22,190 nt of DNA, from NCBI GenBank assembly GCA_021648465.1, contig JAKISR010000029.1:1-22190 (forward strand). The letters are read 5' to 3'. The stretch comes from Sulfurimonas sp. (GTDB taxonomy: Bacteria > Campylobacterota > Campylobacteria > Campylobacterales > Sulfurimonadaceae). Below, piece by piece: positions 8,698 through 16,346 of the stretch. Position numbers and translations under genes: made by a program. The notes under the pieces were generated by a model. It was not told the DNA's origin. It worked only from the letters and a program-made list of their open reading frames with translations, and ran no database searches. Each line of letters opens with the position of its first letter. Within the stretch, counting starts at the first letter, position 1.

Positions 8698-8778
8698 CTA
8701 TCCCCTTATCTCATATAATATAAACTTGTCCATATTATATTCAGTCACTAAAGCTTTGCCTTTGGCAAAATATGTCAT
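8698..8778 (-). CDS. Possible small protein of 26 residues between lysA and the HAD gene
   Basis: An ATG eight bases after the lysA stop opens 26 codons, ending in TAG two bases before the TTG start of the HAD gene. It begins MTYFAKGKALVTEYNMDKF and ends ILYEIRG. It fills the gap almost exactly, its last codons contain the HAD gene's Shine-Dalgarno (AAGGGG), and its composition looks protein-like (alternating charged and hydrophobic residues, no membrane segment). There is no strong Shine-Dalgarno of its own, so it would depend on coupling to lysA. Codons 4-8 contain the hairpin TTTGCC-AAA-GGCAAA (8755-8769), an alternative reason for the conservation of this DNA. I recognise no family. Confidence 0.35.
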   Translation of the reverse strand: MTYFAKGKALVTEYNMDKFILYEIRG

Positions 8779-8786
8779 TTTGATAC

Positions 8787-9995
8787 TTAATCCAAAAATT
8801 CTAATTCAAGAGCAACTAAATTATCAAAAGTCTCTCTCTTGCGAATAAGTCTGTGCATTCCATCACTTATGGCAACTTCAGCACTTCTAGCTCTTGTATT
8901 ATAATTACTTCCCATTCCAAAACCATAAGCACCAGCACTATGAATAACTAAAAGATCATTATGTTCTAAATTTGGAAGTAAGTAATCTTTTGCAAAAAAG
9001 TCTCCACTTTCACAAACAGGACCAACAATATCAGCTTTATTTTCATCCCCAGTATTATCAGTAATTGCCTCAATTTTATGATATGCATTATAAAGAGCTG
9101 GACGAAGTAAATCATTCATAGCACCATCAACAACTACAAATCTTTTTTTTCTATTTTGTTTCTCATACAAAACTTTAGTTATAAAATAACCAGCATTTGC
9201 AGTTAAAAATCTTCCTGGTTCACAGACAACAGTTAAATCAAGTCCTCTTAAAGTTGAAAGAATTGCTTGTGCATAATCATAAAGCTCAATTGTAATCTCT
9301 TTATTATACTTAACACCCAGCCCACCACCAATATCAAAGAACTTAATATCTATTTTTATAGTTTTAAGTGAACGTACCAAATCTGCTACAATCTCTGCTG
9401 ATTCATAAATTGGTTTTAACTCTGTAAGTTGGGACCCTATATGAAAGTGAATCCCTATAGGATCAAGGTTTTGTGAATTATTTGCTTTTATATACATTCT
9501 TTTAGCTGTATCTATCTCTACCCCAAACTTATTATCATGAAGTCCAGTTGAGATATAAGGATGAGTTTGAGGGTCTATATTCGGATTTACTCTAATACTT
9601 ATACGACATGTTGTATCCAACTCTTTTGCAATAAGCTCAACACGGCCAAGCTCTGCTTCACTCTCAACATTGATATATAAAATATCTTTCTCTATCGCTT
9701 CACGAATCTCATCATCACTCTTTCCAACACCAGAAAAAATAATTTTATAGCTTGGAATTCCTGCAAGAAATGCACGACGAATTTCACCAATCGACACACA
9801 ATCAGCTCCACTTCCTAAGCTTGAAAAATGTTTAATCACACTAAGATTTGAGTTTGACTTTACAGCATAAGCCATCATAGATTTTCTACCCTTAAAAGCC
9901 TCTTTTAATTTTTCATATTGCTGTGTCATATAATCTAAATTATATATATAAAGTGGTGTTTTATACTCGTCCGCTAACTCTTTAAAATTTATCAT
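8787..9995 (-). CDS. lysA: Diaminopimelate decarboxylase
   Basis: LysA decarboxylates meso-diaminopimelate to lysine, the last step of lysine synthesis, which also draws on the cell-wall precursor DAP. It is a fold-type III PLP enzyme. The PLP lysine is Lys46 in YAVKSNSN; HIGSQ, the glycine-rich GGGLGVKY phosphate site, CEPGR, and CESGDFF, with the cysteine of the dimer active site, all follow in order. At 402 residues it has the normal length. The ATG start at 9995 has GGAA five bases upstream, and that GGAA is part of a hairpin (10001-10019). It is downstream of lptG with a 104-base gap, so it may have its own promoter and begin the lysA-to-dxs unit. Confidence 0.97.
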   Translation of the reverse strand: MINFKELADEYKTPLYIYNLDYMTQQYEKLKEAFKGRKSMMAYAVKSNSNLSVIKHFSSLGSGADCVSIGEIRRAFLAGIPSYKIIFSGVGKSDDEIREAIEKDILYINVESEAELGRVELIAKELDTTCRISIRVNPNIDPQTHPYISTGLHDNKFGVEIDTAKRMYIKANNSQNLDPIGIHFHIGSQLTELKPIYESAEIVADLVRSLKTIKIDIKFFDIGGGLGVKYNKEITIELYDYAQAILSTLRGLDLTVVCEPGRFLTANAGYFITKVLYEKQNRKKRFVVVDGAMNDLLRPALYNAYHKIEAITDNTGDENKADIVGPVCESGDFFAKDYLLPNLEHNDLLVIHSAGAYGFGMGSNYNTRARSAEVAISDGMHRLIRKRETFDNLVALELEFLD

Positions 9996-10000
9996 AAAAG

Positions 10001-10019
10001 TTCCAAATATTTTTTGGAA
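10001..10019 (-). promoter_or_regulatory. Hairpin covering the lysA Shine-Dalgarno
   Basis: The exact inverted repeat TTCCAAA / TTTGGAA with a five-base spacer lies five bases before the lysA ATG. In the mRNA the 3' arm contains GGAA, the only visible Shine-Dalgarno of lysA, and the stem is followed by CTTTT. It could mask the ribosome site, act as a protein operator, or be a weak terminator; with only two G-C pairs it is not strong. AT-rich -10-like sequence (GATAAAAT) lies directly upstream on the minus strand. Confidence 0.35.
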
Positions 10020-10099
10020 TATTTTATCTAAAAAGTACTTATATTTTTGTTATACAGAAGACCATAAAGGGAACATAAACAATTAGACTCTCTGAACAA

Positions 10100-11170
10100 C
10101 TAGGTAGCTAAACGGTATTTTTTCCACTGTCTAAGAGCTATTAAGAAAAGAATTATTCCAGGAAGAATTATACCAACCTCACTAGGAATTGTTTTGTGGT
10201 TTGATAATTCAACCAAAACAAAAAGAATAGCCCAAATCATAAGTGATGAAATAATAGCTCCAAAACTAAATAGTGATATATTTAAAAACCTTACACTAAT
10301 TGGAACAAAAAAGAAAATAATTATAATTAAAGATGGCACAAAAAATGGATAGATAAATATCTTATATAAAGCACTCTTTATAATATCTGTATTGATATTT
10401 TGAGCGTCTAAAAGTATATATGCATCTATTGCATCTTTTATAGCAAAATTAACTTTGCCTTCATAAACTTGATCAAGCATTTTTGGACGAAAGCCTTGCA
10501 AAATCTCTATATCTTTTGCTTCATGAATTTTTATACCAAGTGCATTAAATTCTACTTTATCAGGCTTTATAATAATGTCAGCCTTTTTGATATGCCATGC
10601 ATCATCTCTATATCTAGCTTCTTTAGCAACTAAAACTTCTTTTAAAGAATTTTTATTAATGCTAAAAACTCTTATGTCTTCAGCACTTTGTTGCAGTGGA
10701 AGCATTTTTGAGAAGTATACAAATTTATCTTTATATGTAAAAAATAAATCTCTTGTTGGGCTTAAATATTGTGCATTTTTACGAATATTTTTAGCAAACT
10801 CATCAGCTCTAGCAAAATTTGATATAGAGTGCAGTGAAATAAATAACACTATAATTCCAGTTGAGACAACAACAAATGGCTTAAGAATATCAACCTTAGA
10901 ATATCCAAGAGAATAAAATGAAACTAAAGCATTTGATCTAATAAGAAATATTTTTGTTGAAATCATGGCAAAAACAAGTGATAGTGGAAGAAGTAGATCT
11001 ATTGCAAAAAAAGTTTTATATACTAAATAAATTAAAAGTAAATTTGCAGAAATATTTAATTTATCTGCATTACCCATATAGTCAAATCCAACTAAAAATA
11101 AAACTAATGCTAATAAAATAATACTAAAGTATTTAATATAATGAAAAGATATATATTTAAATGCTAACAA
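10100..11170 (-). CDS. lptG: LPS export ABC transporter permease, LptG/LptF (YjgP/YjgQ) family
   Basis: Permeases of this family pair with LptF and the LptB ATPase to extract lipopolysaccharide from the inner membrane toward the LptC/LptA bridge. The product has the family layout: an N-terminal hydrophobic block of three helices (one near residues 10-35 and a pair around 45-110), a large periplasmic jellyroll-like domain of about 170 residues, and three C-terminal helices ending in RQWKKYR. I prefer TTG at 11170, with AAGG six bases upstream, giving about 356 residues. GTG at 11185 is also in frame but lacks a Shine-Dalgarno. It lies between pth and lysA, exactly as the membrane protein Cj0313 does in C. 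jejuni. LptG rather than LptF is inferred from its being alone; the two are hard to tell apart by sequence. Confidence 0.85.
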   Translation of the reverse strand: MLAFKYISFHYIKYFSIILLALVLFLVGFDYMGNADKLNISANLLLIYLVYKTFFAIDLLLPLSLVFAMISTKIFLIRSNALVSFYSLGYSKVDILKPFVVVSTGIIVLFISLHSISNFARADEFAKNIRKNAQYLSPTRDLFFTYKDKFVYFSKMLPLQQSAEDIRVFSINKNSLKEVLVAKEARYRDDAWHIKKADIIIKPDKVEFNALGIKIHEAKDIEILQGFRPKMLDQVYEGKVNFAIKDAIDAYILLDAQNINTDIIKSALYKIFIYPFFVPSLIIIIFFFVPISVRFLNISLFSFGAIISSLMIWAILFVLVELSNHKTIPSEVGIILPGIILFLIALRQWKKYRLAT

Positions 11171-11217
11171 ATCTATCCTTTCCACTTTATATGTTAAAAT
11201 TTATAATATATTTATCG

Positions 11218-11775
11218 CTATTCTAGCTGAAATTTTTTAATTGTATGTTTAGAACTTACATCTTCTAATAAATTTTCAGATAATTCTTCAATTGCATTAC
11301 ACGCTAAAGATATCCATTCATCAAGATGCTCTTTTTCATTATTATTAAATTCACTCAAAACAAAAGATGAAACTTCACCTTTATATTCAGGCTTTCCAAT
11401 TCCCATTCTAACTCTTATATATTCTTGAGAAATTTTCTCATCAGTAGATTTAAGTCCATTATGACCACCATGGCCACCACCCTTTTTAAAGCGAAGTGTT
11501 CCAAATGGCAAATCTAAATCATCATGTATTACAACTACATCTTCAATTTTATAAAAATTTTTAACGGCTACAATTGAGTTGCCTGATAGATTCATAAATG
11601 TTAATGGTTTTAATAAAAAATGATTTGAGAACTTAAAAAGTTCACCAGAAAATGATGACGAAGAGAGTTTTTGAGCATTTTGTCTTGATACTAGCTCATC
11701 AATTACCATAAAACCAATATTATGGCGAGTTTTTTCATAGTTCGGGCAAGGATTACCCAGACCGACTATGAGCAT
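11218..11775 (-). CDS. pth: Peptidyl-tRNA hydrolase
   Basis: Pth cuts peptidyl-tRNAs dropped from ribosomes and recycles the tRNA. The 185-residue product shows all family landmarks: VGLGNP with Asn8, the catalytic His18 in TRHNIGF, the FMNLSGNS motif with its conserved Asn, HDDLDLPFG with the catalytic-network Asp, and KGGGHGGHNGLKS. The end, with VRMGIGKP and the C-terminal lid helices, is normal. The ATG lies five bases after the rplY stop, so rplY and pth form an operon, the standard arrangement in many bacteria. Confidence 0.97.
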   Translation of the reverse strand: MLIVGLGNPCPNYEKTRHNIGFMVIDELVSRQNAQKLSSSSFSGELFKFSNHFLLKPLTFMNLSGNSIVAVKNFYKIEDVVVIHDDLDLPFGTLRFKKGGGHGGHNGLKSTDEKISQEYIRVRMGIGKPEYKGEVSSFVLSEFNNNEKEHLDEWISLACNAIEELSENLLEDVSSKHTIKKFQLE

Positions 11776-11780
11776 TGTTA

Positions 11781-12317
11781 TTAATTTGCTTTAATTATAC
11801 TTAGAACAGATACACGATCAGAATCTGTAAATGTAACATTATCAATTTTATTTAAATCACGAACAAGTTTAGAGTCACCAACATCCATTGGAGTGACATC
11901 AATTGATATACTATTTGGAACATTCTCAATAGCAGCTTTAACTCTTAAACGAGTTTTTGCAACATGAATAAGACCCTTGTTTTTAAGACCTAATGCTTCA
12001 CCTTGATGAACAACTGGAACATGATAATGAGTTACAACACCAGGTTGTGCTACCATTAAATCTACATGTAAAAGGTTACCTGTTAGTGCATGTGAATCAT
12101 ACTCTTGAACAACAACATTTATCTCTTTTCCATTCACAGAAACTGGAAATGCTAAAGTATCTTTGTTACGAACACTACGGATGTACTCATTCATTTTAAA
12201 TGCGGCATGAATGTTTTCAAGCCCTTTTCCGTAAATATTTGCAATTAGATATCCATCGCGGCGAAGCGCATTTGTGCCCTTTTTGCCAATACTCTCTCTA
12301 ATTATGCCTTCTAACAT
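11781..12317 (-). CDS. rplY: 50S ribosomal protein L25, Ctc/TL5 long form
   Basis: L25 binds 5S rRNA in the large ribosomal subunit. The 178-residue length is the Ctc/TL5 form, with an N-terminal 5S-binding domain (residues 1 to about 90: IGKKGTNALRRDGYLIANIYGKG, then VVVQEYD and LHVDLM) and a C-terminal TL5 domain (VPVVHQGEALGLKNKG, through the ending VRDLNKIDN). E. coli L25 has only the first domain. The start is ATG with AAGGA seven bases upstream. A good -10 box 29 bases before the ATG gives this gene its own start inside the long minus-strand run. Confidence 0.96.
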   Translation of the reverse strand: MLEGIIRESIGKKGTNALRRDGYLIANIYGKGLENIHAAFKMNEYIRSVRNKDTLAFPVSVNGKEINVVVQEYDSHALTGNLLHVDLMVAQPGVVTHYHVPVVHQGEALGLKNKGLIHVAKTRLRVKAAIENVPNSISIDVTPMDVGDSKLVRDLNKIDNVTFTDSDRVSVLSIIKAN

Positions 12318-12345
12318 ATTAAATCCTTAATAAAAAATGTTGGCA

Positions 12346-12351
12346 ATTATA
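12346..12351 (-). promoter_or_regulatory. Probable -10 box of the rplY-pth promoter
   Basis: On the minus strand TATAAT reads from 12351 to 12346, within GATATAATTGCC, and predicts a transcript start near 12340 and a leader of about 23 bases with AAGGA before the rplY ATG. No clear -35 is present, which is usual for sigma-70 promoters in this phylum, where AT-rich upstream DNA stands in. It lies in the 67-base gap between pilT and rplY. Confidence 0.55.
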
Positions 12352-12384
12352 TCTTTTTAAGCTTTAAACATAGATAAAAAACTC

Positions 12385-13569
12385 TTATTTTAACTCAAAA
12401 ATATCTTCATCTATTTTACTTATGTTTTCTTTTTTATCATCTTTAGATACTTTTCCAGTATTTAGTCCACTCATTTTTAGTTCTAAATCGGATGCACTTG
12501 TTGCATAATCTTTTGCTTTATCTTTTGAAATAGTTCCTGAATTATATATATCTAAGATATGTTGATCAAAACTTTGAGATTTATAATGCTCACGACCCTT
12601 TTCAATTGCACTATGAATTTCATAATCACGATTTTCATTAATAAGCTTTTCAATAGTTGGTGTTTTTACAAGAATTTCAAAAGCTGCTGCTCGTTTATTA
12701 TCAATTGTTGGAATAAGTCTTTGAGAGATGATGCCTTTTAAGACACCTGCAAGTGAGAGACGAACACGATTTTGCTCATCTACTGGAAACATTGCAATTA
12801 TACGATTAATGGTCTCTTTTGCATCAATAGTATGAAGAGTTGAGAATACTAAGTGACCAGTATCTGCCGCATGAAGTGCAAGCTCAACTGTTTCACGATC
12901 ACGCATTTCTCCAACAAGAATAATATCTGGATCTTCACGAAGAGCTGCACGAAGTGCTCTATCAAAAGAGAGGGTATCTTGCCCAACAGAGCGTTGATTT
13001 ATTATACAACCTCTATCTTTATGAACAAATTCAATAGGATCTTCAATAGTTATAATATGTTTTTTCTTTGTCATATTAATTTCATGAACCATCGCTGCAA
13101 GAGTTGTAGATTTACCGCTTCCAGTAGCTCCAGTTACCAAAATAAGACCACGAGATTCTTGTGTAAAAGTTCTTATAGCTGCTGGGTACTTCATCTGATC
13201 AATTGTTGGTATATCCATAGGAATTACACGAAACACTGCTGATGGACCATCTGTTTGAAAGAAAATATTTACGCGGAAACGATTTCGATCATCATACTGA
13301 TAAACAAAGTCAATCTCTTTATTTTCAATAAATTCACCATACCTACCTCTTAGTATCTCTTTTGCTAGTGTTAATGCATCAGCATGTGTTAGAATATTTC
13401 CTGAAAAAGGAACAATATTTCCATTTATCCTTGCACGAATTATTCCATTAGCTTTTACATGTAAATCACTACCACCATTATCAATCAACTTTTTTAAATA
13501 AGTTCTTATTTTTTTTAACTGCTCAAATGTTAACTTACTAATATCTATTTCATATTTTTTTTCACTCAT
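12385..13569 (-). CDS. pilT: PilT-like retraction ATPase (type II/IV secretion ATPase family)
   Basis: PilT hexamers drive retraction of type IV pili at the cytoplasmic face of the inner membrane. The 394-residue product has an N-terminal PAS-like domain (SDLHVKANGIIRARING near residue 35), Walker A GATGSGKS at residues 147-154, the Asp box, Walker B ILVGEMRDRETVELAL, and the His box GHLVFSTLHT. It also has the C-terminal AIRAGR-like region in altered form (IEKGREHYKSQSFDQHI). A polar, lysine-rich tail of about 30 residues extends past the core. Its ATG overlaps the tal stop (ATGA). No pilin or other pilus gene is in the window, so the partner system is elsewhere, and a role in a non-classical pseudopilus machine is possible. 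Confidence 0.9.
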   Translation of the reverse strand: MSEKKYEIDISKLTFEQLKKIRTYLKKLIDNGGSDLHVKANGIIRARINGNIVPFSGNILTHADALTLAKEILRGRYGEFIENKEIDFVYQYDDRNRFRVNIFFQTDGPSAVFRVIPMDIPTIDQMKYPAAIRTFTQESRGLILVTGATGSGKSTTLAAMVHEINMTKKKHIITIEDPIEFVHKDRGCIINQRSVGQDTLSFDRALRAALREDPDIILVGEMRDRETVELALHAADTGHLVFSTLHTIDAKETINRIIAMFPVDEQNRVRLSLAGVLKGIISQRLIPTIDNKRAAAFEILVKTPTIEKLINENRDYEIHSAIEKGREHYKSQSFDQHILDIYNSGTISKDKAKDYATSASDLELKMSGLNTGKVSKDDKKENISKIDEDIFELK

Positions 13570-14546
13570 AATGACTCCAATATCTCTTTAAATGCATCTT
13601 TAAAAGATTCCAATCCATCAAATATTTGTTTATCTAAAACAGATTCAAAATCTATACCTAAACTACTAATTTTATTAAAATGCTCTTGAATAACCTTAGA
13701 TGAAATTGGTAAAGCACTACTACATGTACCATCTTTTTCAAATGCTTTTATAGTATCTATTGGTGCTGTATTTACGCTATTATAAGCTAAAAGTTTTTCT
13801 ATATAATAATGTGCTTCTAAAGAATTATCTTTTACTCCAGTGCTTGCGAAGAGAACTCTACAACCATCGATACTCATATCTTGAATTTGTTTATATATGT
13901 CAGCACTATTATATATACCACAGAGAGCAACTTCAATATTGTTTTTGGCTAATTGTTTGTCTAAAGCTCTATCGATACGACTTACAAAAACACTTATAAC
14001 AGTATCAATAACTTTATTGCCTCTTGAAATACCATCTTGAAATGCTTTAGCACAAGAGATAGCTTGATCTTTTTTAAATATCAAAGTTGCATTAACAGGA
14101 ATTGAACATGATGTAAGCTCACTCATAGCCTTATATCCAGCATTTGTTGCTGGAATCTTAATCATCACATTTTCTCTCCCAATCTCTTTAAAAAGCCTTT
14201 TTCCTTCTGCAATTGTCGCATCAGCATCATCACAAAAATATGGATCAACCTCTATACTAACATATCCATCATCACCAGCATCATAAAGTGGTTTTAATAT
14301 ATCTGCTGCTTTTTGTATATCATAAATTGCGAGAGCTTCATATTTTTCTTTTGGGGTTAAATCAGTAAGAGTTAACAATTGTTCTTTATATGCAAGTGAG
14401 TTTAAAATTGCGTTTTTAAAAATTGCTGGATTTGAAGTAGCACCATTAACTACTCCACTATTTATTAGATCTTTAAATTCATTATCTAAATATTCTCTTT
14501 CTATAAAATCTGCCCACAAAGAAAACTTTAAATCTTTTATATACAT
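13566..14546 (-). CDS. tal: Transaldolase
   Basis: Transaldolase moves a dihydroxyacetone unit between sedoheptulose 7-phosphate and glyceraldehyde 3-phosphate in the non-oxidative pentose phosphate pathway. The Schiff-base lysine is Lys130 in MIKIPATNAG. The family entry motif is seen as GATSNPAIFKNAI near residue 36. Other landmarks are YVSIEVDP, VNATLIFKKDQA, VFVSRIDRALD and ASTGVKD. At 326 residues it belongs to the longer transaldolase group. The start is ATG four bases after the preceding membrane protein gene, and the stop is coupled to pilT by ATGA. The catalytic core is intact. Confidence 0.94.
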   Translation of the reverse strand: MYIKDLKFSLWADFIEREYLDNEFKDLINSGVVNGATSNPAIFKNAILNSLAYKEQLLTLTDLTPKEKYEALAIYDIQKAADILKPLYDAGDDGYVSIEVDPYFCDDADATIAEGKRLFKEIGRENVMIKIPATNAGYKAMSELTSCSIPVNATLIFKKDQAISCAKAFQDGISRGNKVIDTVISVFVSRIDRALDKQLAKNNIEVALCGIYNSADIYKQIQDMSIDGCRVLFASTGVKDNSLEAHYYIEKLLAYNSVNTAPIDTIKAFEKDGTCSSALPISSKVIQEHFNKISSLGIDFESVLDKQIFDGLESFKDAFKEILESL

Positions 14547-14550
14547 ATTT

Positions 14551-14934
14551 TTATTTCCTAAATAATTTTTTATCTATTATAGCCCAAAAACTCTCAAAAA
14601 ATTTTAAATTCATAAAAAGTACTATATGTATTATAACCAGAAAATAAACTACCATATTATCTATATATGGAATTTTATCTATTATATTAAACCGAAGAGA
14701 TAATTCAAAAATAATCTCATCATATACTTCTAAATTTATTAATAAAAAAGCTATTAAGAAAAATATATAACTTTTTTTGCTTGGTGGATAATTAAATTTT
14801 TTTTCTAGGATATATAGTATTATGATTAAATTTAAAAAGTAGAAAGCATAATAACTCATAGAAAATATATATACAAGCCATATATGTAAAATTAACAAAT
14901 ATAAAAGAAAAAAACTATTTTTTAAAAAATTCAT
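14551..14934 (-). CDS. Unknown integral membrane protein, about four helices
   Basis: I recognise no family. The 127-residue product is almost all hydrophobic: helices near residues 7-24, 28-43, 54-71 and 93-110, with short lysine-rich loops (EKKFNYPPSKKS) and a basic C-terminus (DKKLFRK) likely in the cytoplasm. Its start lies inside the last 20 bases of the histidine kinase gene in another frame, so the two are translationally coupled. Its base composition is extreme: a hand count gives 9 G+C of 60 in 14701-14760, against 22 of 60 inside tal (14161-14220). The link to the kinase suggests an accessory or sensor subunit, but this rests only on gene order. Confidence 0.75.
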   Translation of the reverse strand: MNFLKNSFFLLYLLILHIWLVYIFSMSYYAFYFLNLIIILYILEKKFNYPPSKKSYIFFLIAFLLINLEVYDEIIFELSLRFNIIDKIPYIDNMVVYFLVIIHIVLFMNLKFFESFWAIIDKKLFRK

Positions 14935-16336
14935 TTTTAGAAATATTTTTAGAAATATTTATAATAAATGTACTAGTATTGCCAGAAGTACTTACATTAA
15001 TTTCACCATTAAACTGTTTTTCAACTATCATTTGACTCATATAAAGTCCAAGTCCTGTCCCATTTTTACCTTTTGTACTAAAGTAAGGTTCAAATATATT
15101 AGGTAAATATTCACTTTTAATCCCACCAGCATTATCAATAATATATATTAAAATATTATTCTCTTTTTCTTTTATTATAAGATTTATAGTTGAATTTTCT
15201 ACTTTTCTTTCATAATGTGCATCTATAGAATTATTTAAAATATTTAATATGACTTGAATAAGCTCATTTGAGTATGTTTTTATATTTATATCACTTTTTT
15301 TACTAATTGTTATATTTATTTTCATTTCTTGTATTCTTGGTAAAGTAAAATTTACTGCTTTTTGAAGTAACTCATGTATCTCTATATCAGATATATTCTT
15401 ACCTGGATGAAAGTATGTTTTAAAATCATCAATTGTATCAGATAGATAAATAACTGAATCATTAATATTACTAAGAGTATCATCTAGTTCACTATTTCTA
15501 ATCTCTTCACCAATTAATCTTTTTAGTTGCCAATTTGCAATTTGTAATGTAATAGTTGATAGTGGTTGTCGCCATTGATGTGCTATCATACTAATCATTT
15601 CACCCATTATTGCTTGTTTTGATTGAACATTGATTAGTTTATCTTTTTTAATTAATTCATCTATCTTATCTTGAACTATATTTTCTAAAGATTCATTTAA
15701 TTCTATAAGTTCTGCTGTTTTTTCTAATACTTGATTTTCAAGTTTATTATTAAAGTTTAGTAACATCGTCTGTTGCTCTAAAATTTTATCTCTTGCGTTA
15801 TCTATTTTTAGTTGATAAAAATAGATAACAGTGTGGGTTAGCATTAAAACAAAAGATATATAGGTAGCTTGATAAAATGAATACTTAACTTCTATAATAC
15901 TTTGCAATGGTGCGATTATTAGCATAGTTATAAGAAAAACCATCCATAGAAATCTTTTTTTACTATCTTGTAAAAGTAAAAGAATAATAGGGTAAGTAAA
16001 TAACCAGGCATGTTGCATCGTTTCAGGTTCAGAAAAATATATAAAATATAAATATAAAAATGTGAACTTTCCTATTATTATAAAAACTATATATTCAAAT
16101 ATTTTACGATTTGTTCTCAATATAAAAATTATTAAAATATTAATAAATATAACTAAGCTTTCCAATATAATTAAATTTTTACTACCCATAGTAATATTAC
16201 TAACTACATCATAAGTTAATCCAACTATTTCTAATAGTATAATAATATTTATCATGTAATATCTATATTTTAAGTCAATTGTAAACTCATTAAATTCAAA
16301 TCCACTTGTTATAATATTATAAAACCATTTTTTCAC
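14915..16336 (-). CDS. Membrane-bound sensor histidine kinase
   Basis: The kinase autophosphorylates on His and passes phosphate to an unknown response regulator. About six helices lie between residues 25 and 180 with short loops and no large periplasmic domain, so it probably senses within or near the membrane. A coiled coil follows (about 180-245), then the H-box MIAHQWRQPLST with His253. The HATPase domain has an N-box (ILNILNNSIDA), G1 (DNAGGI), F-box (FEPYFSTKG) and G2 (GTGLGLYMS). All catalytic boxes are present. The start is GTG with AGG six bases upstream; the pabB stop lies 10 bases before. There is no regulator gene beside it. Composition is very AT-rich (11 of 60 G+C in 16141-16200), unlike pabB and tal, so acquisition after divergence of the flanks is possible. 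The ligand is not predictable. Confidence 0.92.
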   Translation of the reverse strand: MKKWFYNIITSGFEFNEFTIDLKYRYYMINIIILLEIVGLTYDVVSNITMGSKNLIILESLVIFINILIIFILRTNRKIFEYIVFIIIGKFTFLYLYFIYFSEPETMQHAWLFTYPIILLLLQDSKKRFLWMVFLITMLIIAPLQSIIEVKYSFYQATYISFVLMLTHTVIYFYQLKIDNARDKILEQQTMLLNFNNKLENQVLEKTAELIELNESLENIVQDKIDELIKKDKLINVQSKQAIMGEMISMIAHQWRQPLSTITLQIANWQLKRLIGEEIRNSELDDTLSNINDSVIYLSDTIDDFKTYFHPGKNISDIEIHELLQKAVNFTLPRIQEMKINITISKKSDINIKTYSNELIQVILNILNNSIDAHYERKVENSTINLIIKEKENNILIYIIDNAGGIKSEYLPNIFEPYFSTKGKNGTGLGLYMSQMIVEKQFNGEINVSTSGNTSTFIINISKNISKNEFFKK

Positions 16337-16346
16337 ACTATGCCTT

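Noticed and set aside
9996..10099. Lysine riboswitch before lysA
   Set aside because: The gap is 104 bases, shorter than an L-box, and only one simple hairpin is visible.
10575..10916. Plus-strand ORF of 113 codons inside lptG
   Set aside because: Antisense frame of the periplasmic region; no family features and no spacing to any neighbour.
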